From: Otis tarda
Lineage: Eukaryota > Chordata > Aves > Otidiformes > Otididae
NCBI GenBank assembly: GCA_026413225.1
Contig: CM048552.1
Span: 167,226,053 to 167,290,052 of the forward strand
Length of the DNA stretch: 64,000 bases
Direction: 5' to 3'
The notes beneath the pieces were generated by a model. The model was not told the DNA's origin and ran no database searches. It worked only from the letters and a program-made list of their open reading frames with translations. Positions within the stretch are counted from its first letter, which is position 1, and every line of letters begins with the position of its first letter. Both the position numbers and the translations under genes were made by a program. This document shows positions 26,236 to 38,293 of this stretch, piece by piece.

Positions 26236-26292
26236 CAAAGTCTTTAACTAAGAAAGGTTTGAATTCTTTATTGTAGTCTTATGTTGAGGCTT

Positions 26293-26293
26293 T

Positions 26294-26324
<31 letters not shown>
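26293..26324. repeat. TG dinucleotide microsatellite
   Basis: About 16 TG units with one TA interruption. It abuts the left end of the LTR that starts at 26323. Confidence 0.95.
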
Positions 26325-26325
<1 letters not shown>

Positions 26326-26912
26326 TGATTTTGGCTGGGATTGAGTTATTTTTCTTCATAGTAGCTAGTATGGGGTTATGTTTTGGAGTTCTGCCGACAA
26401 CAATGTTAATTATACAGGAATGTTCTTTTTTTTTTTTGTTGAGCAGTACTTACACAGAGTCAAGGCCTTTTCTCCTTCTCACACCACCTGACGACAGAGG
26501 AGACTGGGCTGCACAAGCCCAGTTGTGAGCAGATACAGCCAGGACAACTGACCCCAACTGACCAAAGGTATATTCCATACCATATAATGTCATGCTCAGC
26601 ACATAAATCTGTGTGAAGAGCAAAGAAGAGGGAAGGATTTGGAGCTGTGGTGTTTGTCTTCCCACATTATTACACATGATGGAGCCCTACTTTCCTGAAG
26701 ATGACTGAACACCTGCCTGCCAACAGGAAGTTGTGAATGCATTCTTTATTTTTCTTTACTTGCATGCACAGCTTTTGCTTTACCTTTTAAACTGTCCTTA
26801 TCTCAACCCACAAGTTCTCATTTTTACTCTTCCAGTTCTCTCCCCCTCCCACTGGGGTGAATGAGTCAGCAGCTGTGTGGTGCTTAGTTGTTGGCTAGAG
26901 TTAAACAATGAC
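26323..26912 (+). mobile_element. Solo LTR of an avian endogenous retrovirus
   Basis: Begins TGTTGATTTTGGCTGGGAT and ends near 26912 in a decayed GTTAAAC-ACGACA-type terminus. In between lie features of a known avian LTR type: a GCTGACCCCAACTGACCAAAGG-like segment near 26545-26570, a TATA-proximal CATGCTCAGCA, and a CTCAACCCAC segment followed by a C-rich tract near 26840. No internal retroviral sequence adjoins it, so it is a solo LTR of about 590 bp. Target duplications are not evident because the left side is a microsatellite. The fragment at 57640-57890 belongs to the same family. Confidence 0.8.
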
Positions 26913-27740
26913 GCTTTAGTTTATTTTTATTATGATAAAACCCACTGAGCTTAAAATTCTGGTATGCTTGTTGAGCAGCAAAATAAAAGACAAATAAGTT
27001 TTGCTTATATTTATTTGTTTGGAATAGTAGTAACTGTTTATATGGTAAACTCATTCAAAAGCATATAAAATAATGTAAGGAAGGGGGAAAAAAGGGAAGT
27101 GAAGGGTTCAAGAAAAAAATTAATAAATGCCCTCAACAGTAATAAACTACATCTACCAGAAGGAACTTTAAACTCCTCTTCCTATTGAACAGTCCTATAG
27201 CAAAGGAAAAACCTACTATGGACGCAAAAATGTCTCTGCTATCTAGATACTTTACATGTCTTCCTTGTAACAAAATATTGCACCCCATACAATTTTTTTT
27301 TTAAGTTGGTCATGACTTTTTTTTTAATTTATCTTATGCATAATTTGTCTTTCTCTTTCATACAAGTTTAGACAGATGAAATTCTTGGTCTATCTGGAAA
27401 TCTCAGTTGTTATCAATGAATACCAGTTAATACTAAATATTGCCTGGTACATTTGCTCTGAGACTTTTAGACACTTGTCTGTGCCTGTTGTGGGCTTCTA
27501 TTTTTCATGTTCATTTTTAAGGGTGAGAATATCAAGTGCAGTCCTGCAAGTTAATAGGCGAGGGCAAAAAAAAAAAAACTTAGGGAAGAAAGAGAAAACA
27601 CGAATGAGTGGGGTACTTTAGACTTTCTTCGCCTCTATTTTTTACTGATAATATTTGCCCTAATGTCTCCCAGGTCCTAGTACCTAGTACCACAATTTGA
27701 GAAAGTTAAACAATAAGTTAGTGTGAAAACACTAAGTTAG
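26913..27740. other. AT-rich non-coding sequence
   Basis: Nothing recognised. Poly-T and poly-A tracts occur near 27293-27300 and 27568-27580. Confidence 0.5.
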
Positions 27741-28578
27741 AGGGAACAGTTCATACACTGGAGGGCAAGTCCGCCCTTCAGAGGGACATACAAAAGGTGG
27801 AGAGATGGACTGGCAGAAAGCTTATGAAGTTCAATAAAAGCAAATGGAAAGTGCTGTACCAGGAATGGAGTAATCACATACACAGTAGAAGGTGGATACC
27901 AACTGTATGGAAAGCAGCTTTTATCTGAAAATCCTGTCAGATAGTAAGCTGAAATTGAATCAGTAATATACTTCTGACATGATAAAGGCAAAATGCATGC
28001 TATTGCAGCAGTTTCAGCTGTATTAAAAAGAATTATCCAACAAGAAGAAGGAAGTATTTTTTTCCCTTGTACTCAATACTTCTGAGACTGCATCTGGAGT
28101 AATATATCCTATTTGGTGCTTTTTAGTACAGTAAAAATATCGACAAACTGGAAAAAAAAATCACTGACACCCTATGAGGACTGGAGCACTTGATGTTCAA
28201 GGAGAGGTTCAGATAGATGGATTTATTCAGCCTTAAGAAAGCACTAAGGATACTCTAAATGTAGTCTTCAGCTACCTAATGGATATATATAAAGAAGATC
28301 AAGCCAAATTTTCCTCTGCAAAACACAGTGTAAAGATGAGAGTCACAAGGTACAAAATACAACGATGAAAATTTCAGACATATGTAGATGAAAAAATATT
28401 CAAAAGAAGAGTGAACATATACTGGAACTGGAAATCCAGAGAAGCTGTGGAATGTGTATTCTTGAAGATATTCTGAACTTGAGTGGACAAAGTGCTGAGT
28501 AACCTGGTGTAACTTTTTCACTTACCTTGGTTTGTGTAAATTGCTCAATCAGATGATCTCCAACTATCTATGGTTCTA
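27741..28578 (+). mobile_element. Old divergent CR1 LINE fragment
   Basis: Plus-strand CR1 from the RT C-terminal block (LQRDIQKVERW-like reading, then KLMKFNKSK-like) through the 3' UTR. It ends in a decayed terminus, GATGATCTCCAACTATC, near 28550-28578 with a short poly-A. It is much more diverged than the copies at 1, 45995 and 49690, and its frame is broken throughout. This points to an older CR1 subfamily. Confidence 0.75.
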
Positions 28579-31500
28579 AAAAAAAAAAGACTAAAGTCTG
28601 AATTTAAGTTTCTTCATTGTCTATGAAGATTTCTAAATCACTATGTTTTAGATAAACCAGTATATTCACTTGTAATTGGCACAATATTTCCTTCCTGCTA
28701 CAACAAGTGGCTCACACAGTGCTCTTGAGTTACATTAGCTGAATCATGATTGTACTCCTTAATACAATAGACATAGGTCTTAAAATGTGTATTGCATGAG
28801 TTCTCAGGGTTTTATCTTTTTAAATGTATTTGTTTCAGAGCAGAGTGTTTAGTGATGGACAGTCTTTTGGTCTTTGTCTTCACTATATTTGAACTGCCAC
28901 TTAGAAGACCTAACTCATCAGCAAAAACTCATAATATATTGTTCGTTGAAATGTATGCCATATGTGACGTTCAGAGACATTCTATCCTAGCAAAATCAAT
29001 GGTGCTGACAACTAGCTTCTTCCTATTACCTGTTCAAATCGATTAATATGCTTGATTTTATAAAATTATTAATAAGTAATCCTGAAACTAACTGATCTAG
29101 AATATATTTAATGAAAACTTAATACTTCCACAAGTGCCATATGTATTAAAATGGACAAAATCGTAACTGAAAAGGAAAAAAAAAAAAAGAAAAATAGGAA
29201 AGACTCAAGTAAGAGAAGATTAATTAAAGTATGAGTTTCTGTGCTACAGATGAGTCTAAACTTGTATCTATACAGATAGTAATATTTTTTAAGGTTAGAT
29301 ATGGGGTTGCAGTGGTTAAGTAACTATTTTACAAATGAAAATTTCAGGCTCACTTTGTTAGTAGAACATTCTAAAAATATCAGGCATACTTTAATGTAAT
29401 ATTTAAAACCTTCTTATATTAAAAATAAAATTGTTAAGATCTTTCACTATTTAAATATCTAGCACCAAGGAGAAGGTGAAGAAGAAGCAAGAGTGTTGCT
29501 TAGTCAACTACAACATTAAAAAAAAATAGGCTTGTATTCAATACACTTGTTCGTTTTTCCTACCTCACTTTTACTAATATAAATGAGTATACAAGATTCT
29601 TAATAATGAAGAGGCTTTTTTTTCCTCTTTTCTTTTCATAGAAAGAGATGTATGAGAAAATTTGCATGTTACATAAAGACAGGTAAGAGTAAGTACATTG
29701 TTTAGATCTTCCACTTACGAACACATATCAATGAGTTTTCAGTACTTACATACCTGCATACCATTGGGATGCAGTTACTCCTCACAAAGTCTACAAATAT
29801 TGTTTCTACAGTACTGGTCAATCCTAACAAAATATAATTGATCACCTAATTCCAGATAGTCGTTTATATTATTTGATTGTTTCTATGGTTGTATGGTTGG
29901 AACAAAACCTGGTGTGATATTTTAAAATGTGCTTATATAAAGTTGTGTCTGATTTACCATCTGCATTTGAAAGGATGGGAAAAGTGTTCAGAATAGTACA
30001 ATTTAAAAAAAACAAAACAAAAAACAAAACAAAAAAACCCCACCATCTAAACAAGAAGGAAAAACAACACTGAATATTTTTCATCTTTTTTATACATGTG
30101 AAAGCGTCATGTACAGAATAATAAATAATCTGTTCTGTATATCAAAATATCGCCTGTTGTTTTTATGTCACAATGAATACACAATAATAATTGTGACAGA
30201 ACTTGTTATTTTTATGTCCTCTAAAGCACTCTATGAAAAAATTAAATAGCCACACTACAAAAAGTTAAAAAAACAATGCTTTGCAATATTTATAAAATGT
30301 TTTAGAAATCATATAATAATTAGTAACAATATCCATATCCTCAGGGAAAAACAATTTATTATAAGGATAAATAGTAAGTATTTGAATGTAATTAAATATA
30401 TTATCCAGACAGTAGTCTCTTCTGTTTTTTCCTTTAAGAAAATATTCCAAACTGTGTAAAAGCTCATGCTAAATAATAAATCTCATCTGTGATATCATAG
30501 ATCACTTAATACCTTATGGTAGAACAAAGAAGCAAAGTAGTAGCAAATGGAGAAAAAAAAAAAAAAATTAAGCAGCTACTCATTGTAACAAATAAAGCCT
30601 TTGCTTTGTTAAAGCGCTCTCTCAAATTGGAGAAAAGAGTGGGAAAGTAGAAAAAACGGTCACTTTTTTTCTTAGTCATTTCAGTAATACTTCTCTGATA
30701 TAAAACAAATATAGTATACACATCGATGTTGCATGTATGTGGATGAACACTTTCAGAAATAGTGTTCTTTCTGAGTTTTATTGAATTATAATTGAAAACA
30801 TTCCCCCCAAAAAAGGCAATAATATTTATTTAGAAAATGAGTGTAGGTAGGTAGGAAAAAAAAAATGGTAGGTAGGAAAATACCTAGTATTTTCCAACAT
30901 TTGCATCACATACTACATTATACTTCTAGCATTTCTGACATGAATATGATAACTGTTTTGCATGTCAGAGAATATATAGAGGATGTTCTTTCTTGTTATA
31001 TCCAGGACATAAATTTTAAGGGCGTAAAAAGGACCATTGTGAGGTAACCTAGATTATTATTTTATATTAAAATTTATCCAAATATCTTACTTTAATGGTA
31101 CTGGAGATTTTTCTCTTCATTATTTTACAAATAAGCTCTACAGAGTCTTCCATGTTTGTATTAAGTCTCTGGAAAGTACATTTTGTCTGTATTCTTTCAC
31201 GTGGACTTTCGCTATGATTCTGCAGTTTGGTTCTCCAGGGTAAATTCTTGGCTGCTTCTTTTTGAAATGCTTTGATTTCCTAGAGTTATGTTATCTTAAA
31301 AATGAAAACTCGCCATGTTGAAACTTATTTTTTGAAGCATATGCATATTTTGCCCTCCAGATATGCGGTTAATGCTCCCTTTCCTTAAATGAAATTCTAA
31401 AAAAAAAAAAAAGGACTTAAACTAAGCAAAACATATCTGACTTATGAAATAAAACAGACTATATGGCATAAGGATCTTTTGCTTCATTTAAAAATTTCAT

Positions 31501-32189
31501 TTCAGATAGTGGCCTGACATTGCTTCCGTTTTTTTTTACATTAATCATAAAAATACCATCTAATCTCAGCATTACAAAAGCAACCCTGAAGAACAGTGAT
31601 TTTATTATTAGTATACAATCACCAAATAGAAATAGACAAAGTTTACATACATGGTTGTTCTCAGTGTTACACTGTTTTGCTGAACCTCTTACATCAACTG
31701 GACTCGCTCAAGTATATTAAGGATTTATATTTACCTCATTGCTGTCTCTTATTCTATAGGCATGTATTTTTATGAGTGTTGATATAAACATTGTTTTGAG
31801 TAGGATTTGATTTATATGACCTGATTGCTTATCCCTTAAAGTGGAATTATTGCACATAAAATAAGTCATCACACAACCCTGAGGCTGAAATCATACGTCT
31901 TGCAATACTTCGTTTCTGTTTCAGACTAAAAGTACAATGGTATCTTGTTCTTCGGATTTGTTTCCTCAGAATTTGTCTTTTTCAGAGCCAACAAGACAAA
32001 TAATAATATCAAATAGTAATTAAATTATTCAGTATCCATTTAGTAACTGAGTGAAGAACTTTAATGGGACTATCAGTTTATAATATAATTCTTTATTGTT
32101 GTCACATGTGATTTAAAAGATTATTGATGTTTAATTTATGAAAAAGTACAGTTATCTAGCAACATTTATCTCACTACCTTATGTGAATG
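28579..32189. other. AT-rich non-coding sequence
   Basis: No gene or mobile element is recognised in 3.6 kb. It contains A-rich CAAAA runs at about 30005-30040, a GGTAGGTAGGAAAA direct repeat at 30842-30880 and a poly-A at 31400-31412. Confidence 0.5.
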
Positions 32190-32700
32190 TACTGTGTGCA
32201 GATGTCCAGGGCTTGGTGGTGGAGAGGCTGCAGAACTGGCCTCTGTGAGAAGAGGTTGGGACTGCCCTGTGCTGGACACAACCAGTTCCAGATGGCTCCA
32301 ATGGACCCATCGAAAGGAACAGATGAGCCCATCAGCCAAGACAGTGGCATCTCAAGGAAATCAGGTTTAAGACAGAGTAAAATACTGCGCATGCAGTGAA
32401 GGGCAAGGAAAACAATGTGATCACCAAGGTGAGAGAAGAAGAGAAGGTGCTCCAGGTACTGGAGCAGAGAATCCCCTGCATCCCATGGAGAAGACCATGG
32501 TGAAGTAGGCTGTCACCCTGCAGCCCATGGAAGCCCACGGAGTAGCAGAGATCCACACTGGAGCCCTTGGAGGACTCCACACCAGAGCAGGTGGACATGC
32601 CCTGAAGGAAACTGCAGCCCATGGAGAGCCCACACAGTAGCAGTTTCTCATTTTCTCCTCCTATTCTGCTGAAGGGAGAGAGGGAAATAGTATCTGGGTC
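32190..32700 (+). mobile_element. LTR fragment (group of 54890-56046)
   Basis: GC-richer plus-strand block. Its first part (32265-32320) resembles the U3 fragment at 57195-57260. Its second part (32440-32640) resembles the central part of the LTR at 54890, with repeated CTGCAGCCCATGGA-type units. The polyadenylation/U5 end is missing. The minus-strand frames over it are shadows. It is a truncated, old LTR with no adjoining retroviral gene. Confidence 0.7.
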
Positions 32701-34149
32701 CATGTCTGGCAGTCAGCCAAGGTCAGCCCACCACAATAAATATTCCTTTTATGCTAAAACCCAGAAATATTGCAAAACAATGAGGAGGTGCAGGGAATAT
32801 ATTATCCTCTGCTGACATCTCTAATTAAAATGAAATAACATGTATACAGTAACAAAGCATGATACAACATAAATTACTGTCAAAAATCACATCATTATTT
32901 GCTGTGGATTTCACCAAGTCCTGTCCTACTTCCTCTAAACTCAGTTCACCAAATTCAGGACTGTTATTATATCTTCTAATGGAAATGTTTCAAGAGTTTA
33001 ACCTGTGTTGTGTTCTGTGTTTAAACTGTATACAAGTCTCTGCTTTTATTTATTCCCTTCTGTGTTTCCTCAGTTGCACATCTTCATACTTCTACTATTC
33101 CTTGTTTTTCTAACACTTCCCCAGCTCCCCATATTCTTTACTGCTTACCATTTTCTTCTTCTCAGATACAATAAATGTGTCTCAAGATAACAGTCACTAC
33201 AATTCTGTAATGTAGAAATAAAGCACCAGAATATATATAAGATGTTATTTGCTTTGTTTCATGACTGTTAGCATCACAATTTCCTGGACTTTATTTTATC
33301 ATCTATCATCTCCATACAAGACCCATTGTCGCCCACATGAATCTAACCTCTACTTACTGACAAGACATATTTGGCAACTACAATCTTCTAGTTACCATGA
33401 CAGAATTAATACTTACTTTTCATACAGTCCTTTCCAACACAACACAATTAATATAGTTACTCTTTCTGCAATCCAGAAATGACAGATGAATTATAATTCT
33501 GTTTTAGTTACTTTACCTGCTGCCTCTCTTAGCAACAGAAGACCCAAAGGTTAAACCTCACATCATGTCACCTAGCTAGGTTATGAACAAGAGGAAAGGA
33601 TATTTTACATTTATAATGTTTATAATACATAAGGAGGACAGATTTGTCAGTAGTGTTATAGTCAGGGATTTCTTATGTTCAAAGCATTCAAGACATTAGT
33701 TAACTAAGTTCTGAGTGCAATGAAAGGTACCTACATTTGAGCTCAGCTTCCTTTCCTTACGAAAATTCTTAAAATGTTTGCAAACTCTTTTCTTTCCCCC
33801 TGCGGCCTACTCCAGACATTTCTACATGAAAATTCCAGGGGTTTCAAACTACTCTTATCCATTAGGCCTGTAGTCAAAAGCAGAATATTTTATTTTATTT
33901 CACCCTACAATGATTGAAAGAACTCTTGTTAGATAGATATGTAACCAATCTGTTTTGCTGGAGTTGCAGAATAGGTTGCTTGAATTTCCACCTATTCTTA
34001 GTCTAATCAGAGTCTTAACAGCCTAACTAACAAGTTTTAGTATACTTAAAATTACATTAACACCATTCAAATTATATGCAGTTAAAATTACAGATGTGGA
34101 TGTGTTTTGTATGTGTATAAGTTTATAAATACATATATTTATAAGTTAT
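32701..34149. other. AT-rich non-coding sequence
   Basis: Nothing recognised up to the retroviral insertion site. The last five bases, GTTAT at 34145-34149, are the likely left target copy of the provirus. Confidence 0.5.
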
Positions 34150-34597
34150 TGTCGTAGTTCAGCCCTGACAGGGACCAGACTATGCAGTCTCTCTCTCACT
34201 CCCCCCACTCTCCGAGAGAACAGGAGGAGATTTGGCAAACAAAAGAAAACCAGAAGGAAAAAACCAAACACGTGGGTTGAGATTAAACAAAAAGTAAATT
34301 TAACAGTAATGACAGAAGAAAACAAAACAGTGATGGAACACAAATACAGTACAATAGCTCACAACAGATCTTCACACCCAGTCTCTCCCAAGTAGCAGGG
34401 AGGCTCCCTTCAGCACCCTCCTCACTTATATACTGAGCATGATGTCAGATGGGATGGAATAGCCCTTTGGCTAATTTGGGTAAATTAACCCCAGCTGTTA
34501 GCTAATTAGTTAACTATCTCAGCCATAGGGGCTACCAGCTTCAGTTCTCCACCCAGCTCAGGTAAATATTAACTCTATCCTAGCCAAAACCAGGACA
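34150..34597 (-). repeat. 3' LTR of the provirus
   Basis: It begins TG and ends CA on both strands. A TATA element (TATATAAG on the minus strand) lies within 34421-34434. It matches the other LTR except at about five positions: four near its outer (U5) end, within 34165-34191, and one at about 34372. Confidence 0.95.
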
Positions 34598-34625
34598 TTA
34601 TCCACCCCTTATTCCATACCATCTA
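34598..34625 (-). other. Polypurine tract next to the 3' LTR
   Basis: The minus-strand sequence just before the 3' LTR is purine-rich with an AAGGGG core (AATAAGGGGTGGATAA). It lies where plus-strand priming would start. Confidence 0.65.
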
Positions 34626-35110
34626 CATCATGCCCAGATCCTACACTTTCCAATTAATCATCAACTTTTTCTTCCTTTTATCTACTTGTACGCAGACACA
34701 CAGATGTAACTCTCTTATTCCATGGCCCATCCCTTCAAAAGGTCTGTTGAGTTTATCCAGTCCATAACTTTGGGCTCCATCTGTCATAACAGTCTCTCAG
34801 CATAGGGCAGATGACGCAGTGTTTCCTCAGGTAGTCTATCTGGTATAAGTGATTTAACAAGTTCATAGTCTGCAGACTGAAGATCTGTTGGTAGGTGCTA
34901 GAAGCAAGAGCCAGTTCTGGTTGCATCACTGCTGCAATTGTTCCTGTTTTATTAAAGTTCATTCTTTGTTGGTATAGATGATTCTACTATAATACTTTTG
35001 ACACAACATAAGTCTCTCAGGGCATGGAGCAGGAAGAAGCAAGAAGGGACATATAATAGCTAGATCATGACATACAGTACTGTATAGTAACCAGTATCAA
35101 GCACTTCAAA
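34626..35110 (-). other. Non-coding stretch between integrase and 3' LTR (no env)
   Basis: About 480 bp between the end of pol and the polypurine tract contains no envelope-like frame, signal peptide or fusion peptide. Its length is too short for env, so env is absent rather than merely decayed. Confidence 0.7.
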
Positions 35111-35530
35111 TTATTGGCTCTTTTCACCTAAAATTAGATCTCCTTGAGGTACACATCGGACTTTCCCATCCTCCTGCATTACCCACCAAGTACACCCAGG
35201 TCCTTGAGCAAAAGCAATCCCATGCATGGGTTTGCCTTTGCCCAAGGGAGAAATGACCCAGACTGTCTTCCCCAGTATATTCCTTACGTGCACCACAGGG
35301 ACTTTATCCCCTTCTACAGTATGTAGAAGTTCAGATTGGGCAGGGCCAGCTCGATTGGTGGACCCCCGAGTGTTGACTAGCCAAGTGGCTTTTGCTAAAT
35401 GTTTATCCCAATTTTTGAAGGTTCCACCACCCATTGCTTTCAGAGTTGTTTTCAGCAGCCCATTATACCTTTCAATTTTTCCAGAGGCTGGTGCGTGATA
35501 GGGAATGTGGTATACCCACTCGATGCCATG
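35111..35530 (-). pseudogene. Integrase, C-terminal part (frameshifted)
   Basis: The frame from about 35530 down to a stop at 35111 continues integrase in a different reading frame from 35553-36233. It contains the region of the last catalytic acidic residue (Glu codon near 35471-35473, in an IERYNG context). It also contains a C-terminal domain with repeated aromatic and Gly-Pro residues (WLVNTRGS; TWWVMQEDG). The frame change relative to the upstream half is consistent with a small deletion near 35530. The nominal ATG at 35434 is internal and not a start. Confidence 0.85.
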
Positions 35531-35552
35531 CCCAGGTATCTATGAGGTTGTT

Positions 35553-36233
35553 TCAGAAGTGGGTACCATTGTCTGATTCAATTCTTTCTGGAGTGCCATG
35601 TTGCCATAAGATTTGTTTCTCAAGGCCCAGGATGGTGTTTCGGGCAGTGGCATGGGGTACAGGATATGTTTCCAGCCATCCAGTGGTTGCTTCCACCATT
35701 TTAAGTACATAGCGCTTGCCTTGGCGAGTTTGTGGGAGTGTGATGTAATCAATCTGCCAGGCCTCTCCATATTTATACTTCAGCCATTGTCCTCCATACC
35801 ACAGAGGCTTTAACCGCTTGGCTTGTTTGATTGCAGCACATATTTCACATTCAAGGATAACCTGTGCAATAGTGTCCATGTTTAAATCCACCCCTTGATC
35901 ACGAGCCCATTTGTATGTTGCATCTCTTCCCTGATGGCCTGAGGTATCATGGGCCCACCGAGCTAAAAATAGTTCACCCTTATGCTGCCAGTCCAGATCC
36001 ACCTGAGCCACTTCAATTTTAGCAGCTTGATCCACTTGCTGGTTGTTTTGATGTTCTTCAGTGGCCCGACTCTTGGGTACGTGGGCATCTACGTGACGTA
36101 CTTTTACAACCACATCCTCTAACCGGGCAGCAATATCTTGCCACAAAGTGGCAGCCCAGATAGGTTTGCCCCTACGCTGCCAGTTGCTCTGCTTCCATTG
36201 CTTTAACCATCCCCACAGAGCGTTTACCACCAT
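35553..36233 (-). pseudogene. RNase H end and integrase N-terminal/core part
   Basis: This 226-codon segment is in the same frame as the RT-RNase H segment and follows it after a single TGA. It starts with the end of RNase H (HVDAH, Asp near residue 49). It continues into the integrase zinc-binding HHCC domain (His95, His100, Cys129, Cys132) and the catalytic core with Asp162 (QIDY) and Asp221 (SDNGTH). It then hits TGA at 35553-35555, a few bases before a frame change. Integrase joins viral DNA to host DNA and needs three acidic residues. The third lies beyond the break, so this copy is inactive. The ATG is the codon after the TGA, not an initiation site. Confidence 0.92.
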
Positions 36234-37814
36234 TCATGAGTTGGTGTAGAGATAGAGCACAGGCCATTTTTCCCGTTCAGCAATGTTTAAAGCCAGCTGG
36301 ATGGCCTTCACCTCCGCAAACTGACTCGATTCACCTTGGCCTTCAGCAGCTTCTGCAACTCGTCGTGTAGGACTCCACACAGCAGCTTTCCACTTCCGAT
36401 GTTTTCCTACAATATGACAGGACCCATCAGTAAATAGGGCATACTGCTTCTCATTTTCTGGGAAGTTGTTATATGGTGGGGGCTCTTCAGCACGCGTTAC
36501 CTCTTCCTCTGGTGCCTTCCCAAAATCTTTGCCTTCTGGCCAGTCTGTAATTACTTCTAATATGCCTGGGCGATTGGGGTTTCCTATTCGGGCCCGCTGT
36601 GTAAGCGGTGCAACCCACTTGCTCCATGTAGCATCCGTTGCAAGATGCGCAGAGGGGACCCTTCCTTTGAACATCCAGCCCAGCACTGGCAGTCGGGGTG
36701 CCAGGATGAGCTGTGCTTCGGTACCAATCACTTCTGAAGCAGCTCGAACTCCTTCGTATGCTGACAGGATTTCTTTTTCGGTTGGAGTATAGCAGGCCTC
36801 AGATCCTTCATATCCCCGGCTCCAAAACCCAAGGGGTCGACCACGAGTTTCCCCTGGCGCTTTCTGCCAGAGACTCCAGGTAGGGCCATTCTCCCCAGCT
36901 GCAGTGTAGAGCACATTTCTTACCTCTTGCCCTGTCCGGACTGGCCCGAGAGCCACCGCGTGTACAATTTCTTGTTTAATTTGTTCAAAAGCCTGCTGTT
37001 GTTCAGGGCCCCATTTAAAATCATTCTTCTTTCGGATAACTTTATACAGAGGGCTTACAATCATACTATAATTTGGAATATGCATCCTCCAGAAACCCAC
37101 AACGCCCAGGAAAGCTTGTGTTTCCTTTTTGTCAGTCAGTGCAGCCATAGCTGTTATTTTGTTGACGATATCTATTGGAATCTGACAATGCCCATCTTGC
37201 CATTTTATCCCCAAAAACTGTATCTCTCTTGCAGGTCCTTTCACCTTACATCTTTTTATGGCAAACCCAGCTTTCAGGAGGATTTTAATTATTTTCTCCC
37301 CTTTTTGAAAAGCTTCTGCTGCTGTGTTGCCCCATACAATGATGTCATCAATGTACTGCAGGTGCTCTGGAGCACCACCCTTTTCCAGTGCAGTCTGAAT
37401 CAGTCCATGGCAGATGGTGGGGCTGTGTTTCCACCCCTGGGGCAGTCGATTCCAAGTGTACTGGACCCCCCTCCAAGTGAAAGCAAACTGTGGCCTGCAT
37501 TCTGGTGCCAATGGGATTGAAAAAAATGCGTTGGCAATATCAATGGTGGCATACCACTTGGCTGCCTTGGATTCTAGTTCATACTGAAGTTCTAACATGT
37601 CTGGCACAGCAGCACTAAGTGGTGGTGTTACCTCATTCAGGCCACAATAGTCCACTGTTAACCTCCACTCTCCACTTGATTTTCTCACTGGCCATATGGG
37701 ACTGTTAAAAGGTGAGTGGGACTTGCTGATCACTCCCTGGCTCTCCAGCTGATGAATCAGCTTATGGATGGGGATCAGGGAGTCTCCGTTGGTGCGATAC
37801 TGCCGCCGGTGCAC
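36234..37814 (-). pseudogene. Reverse transcriptase and RNase H of the provirus
   Basis: The 526-codon frame holds the RT palm: Asp92 in IDIANAFF, LPQGWKHSP at 124-132 and the YIDD box at 154-157. A connection domain follows, then RNase H with Asp463 (FTDGS) and Glu501 (FAEVK). The RT core looks complete, but the segment ends at TGA 36234-36236 inside RNase H. The position two residues before that stop reads Asn (residue 525) where RNase H of this type has a catalytic Asp. Residue 57 is Cys in a DYxGLN motif, where Arg is usual. The first codon is GTG inside a 5-bp duplication, so it is not a start; the true pol frame is entered from protease. Confidence 0.93.
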
Positions 37815-38293
37815 TGCACAGTTGTGGTAGCAATTGGCACCTGTTGTTCTTCAACCTTCAGCAACCCCACAACAGAAGGATCCTCTGACAGACCAGGCAA
37901 GGTGGACAACTGTGTAATTTCCTCCATCTCTAAAGCACCTACACCAAAAGCCCACTGATACCCTTTTGGGTCCTTGAAATATGCCCTTCTGAGGTAATCT
38001 ATACCAAGAATGCATGGAGCATCTGGGCCAGTCACTACGAGGTGCTTTTGCCACTCATTCCCTGTCAGGCTCACTTCAGCCTCCAATACAGACAGCTGTT
38101 GGGATCCTCCTGTCACTCCAGAAATACAAATGGGTTCTGCCCCATTATATCTTGATGGCATCAAGGTACATTGTGCACCAGTATCCACTAGAGCTTTGTA
38201 CTCTTGTGGGTCTGACGTGCCAGGTCATCGGATCCACACAGTCCAATAAACTCTGTTATCCCTCTCCTCCACCTGGCTGGAGGCAGGGCCTTT
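37775..38293 (-). pseudogene. Retroviral aspartic protease (pro)
   Basis: The frame is the same as gag and begins right after its TAG. It contains the active-site DTGA (Asp codon at 38183-38185) and an ILGIDYL motif near the C-terminal part, as in dimeric retroviral proteases that cut Gag and Gag-Pol. Two breaks are visible. A TGA at 38225-38227 lies before the active site. A 5-bp tandem duplication (TGCAC twice, 37810-37819) shifts the frame before RT, so the protease reads into a false end at 37775. The GTG at 38188 that opens the longest frame is not a start codon. Confidence 0.88.

Noticed and set aside
26292-26528. 78-codon frame starting in the TG repeat
   Set aside because: It arises from the microsatellite and the LTR start, not from a gene.
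34598-35110. Possible env gene at the 3' end of the provirus
   Set aside because: Only about 500 bp remain between integrase and the 3' LTR, and no open frame with envelope features is present.
36927-37520. 197-codon plus-strand open frame
   Set aside because: It is antisense of the retroviral RT and has no family features of its own.
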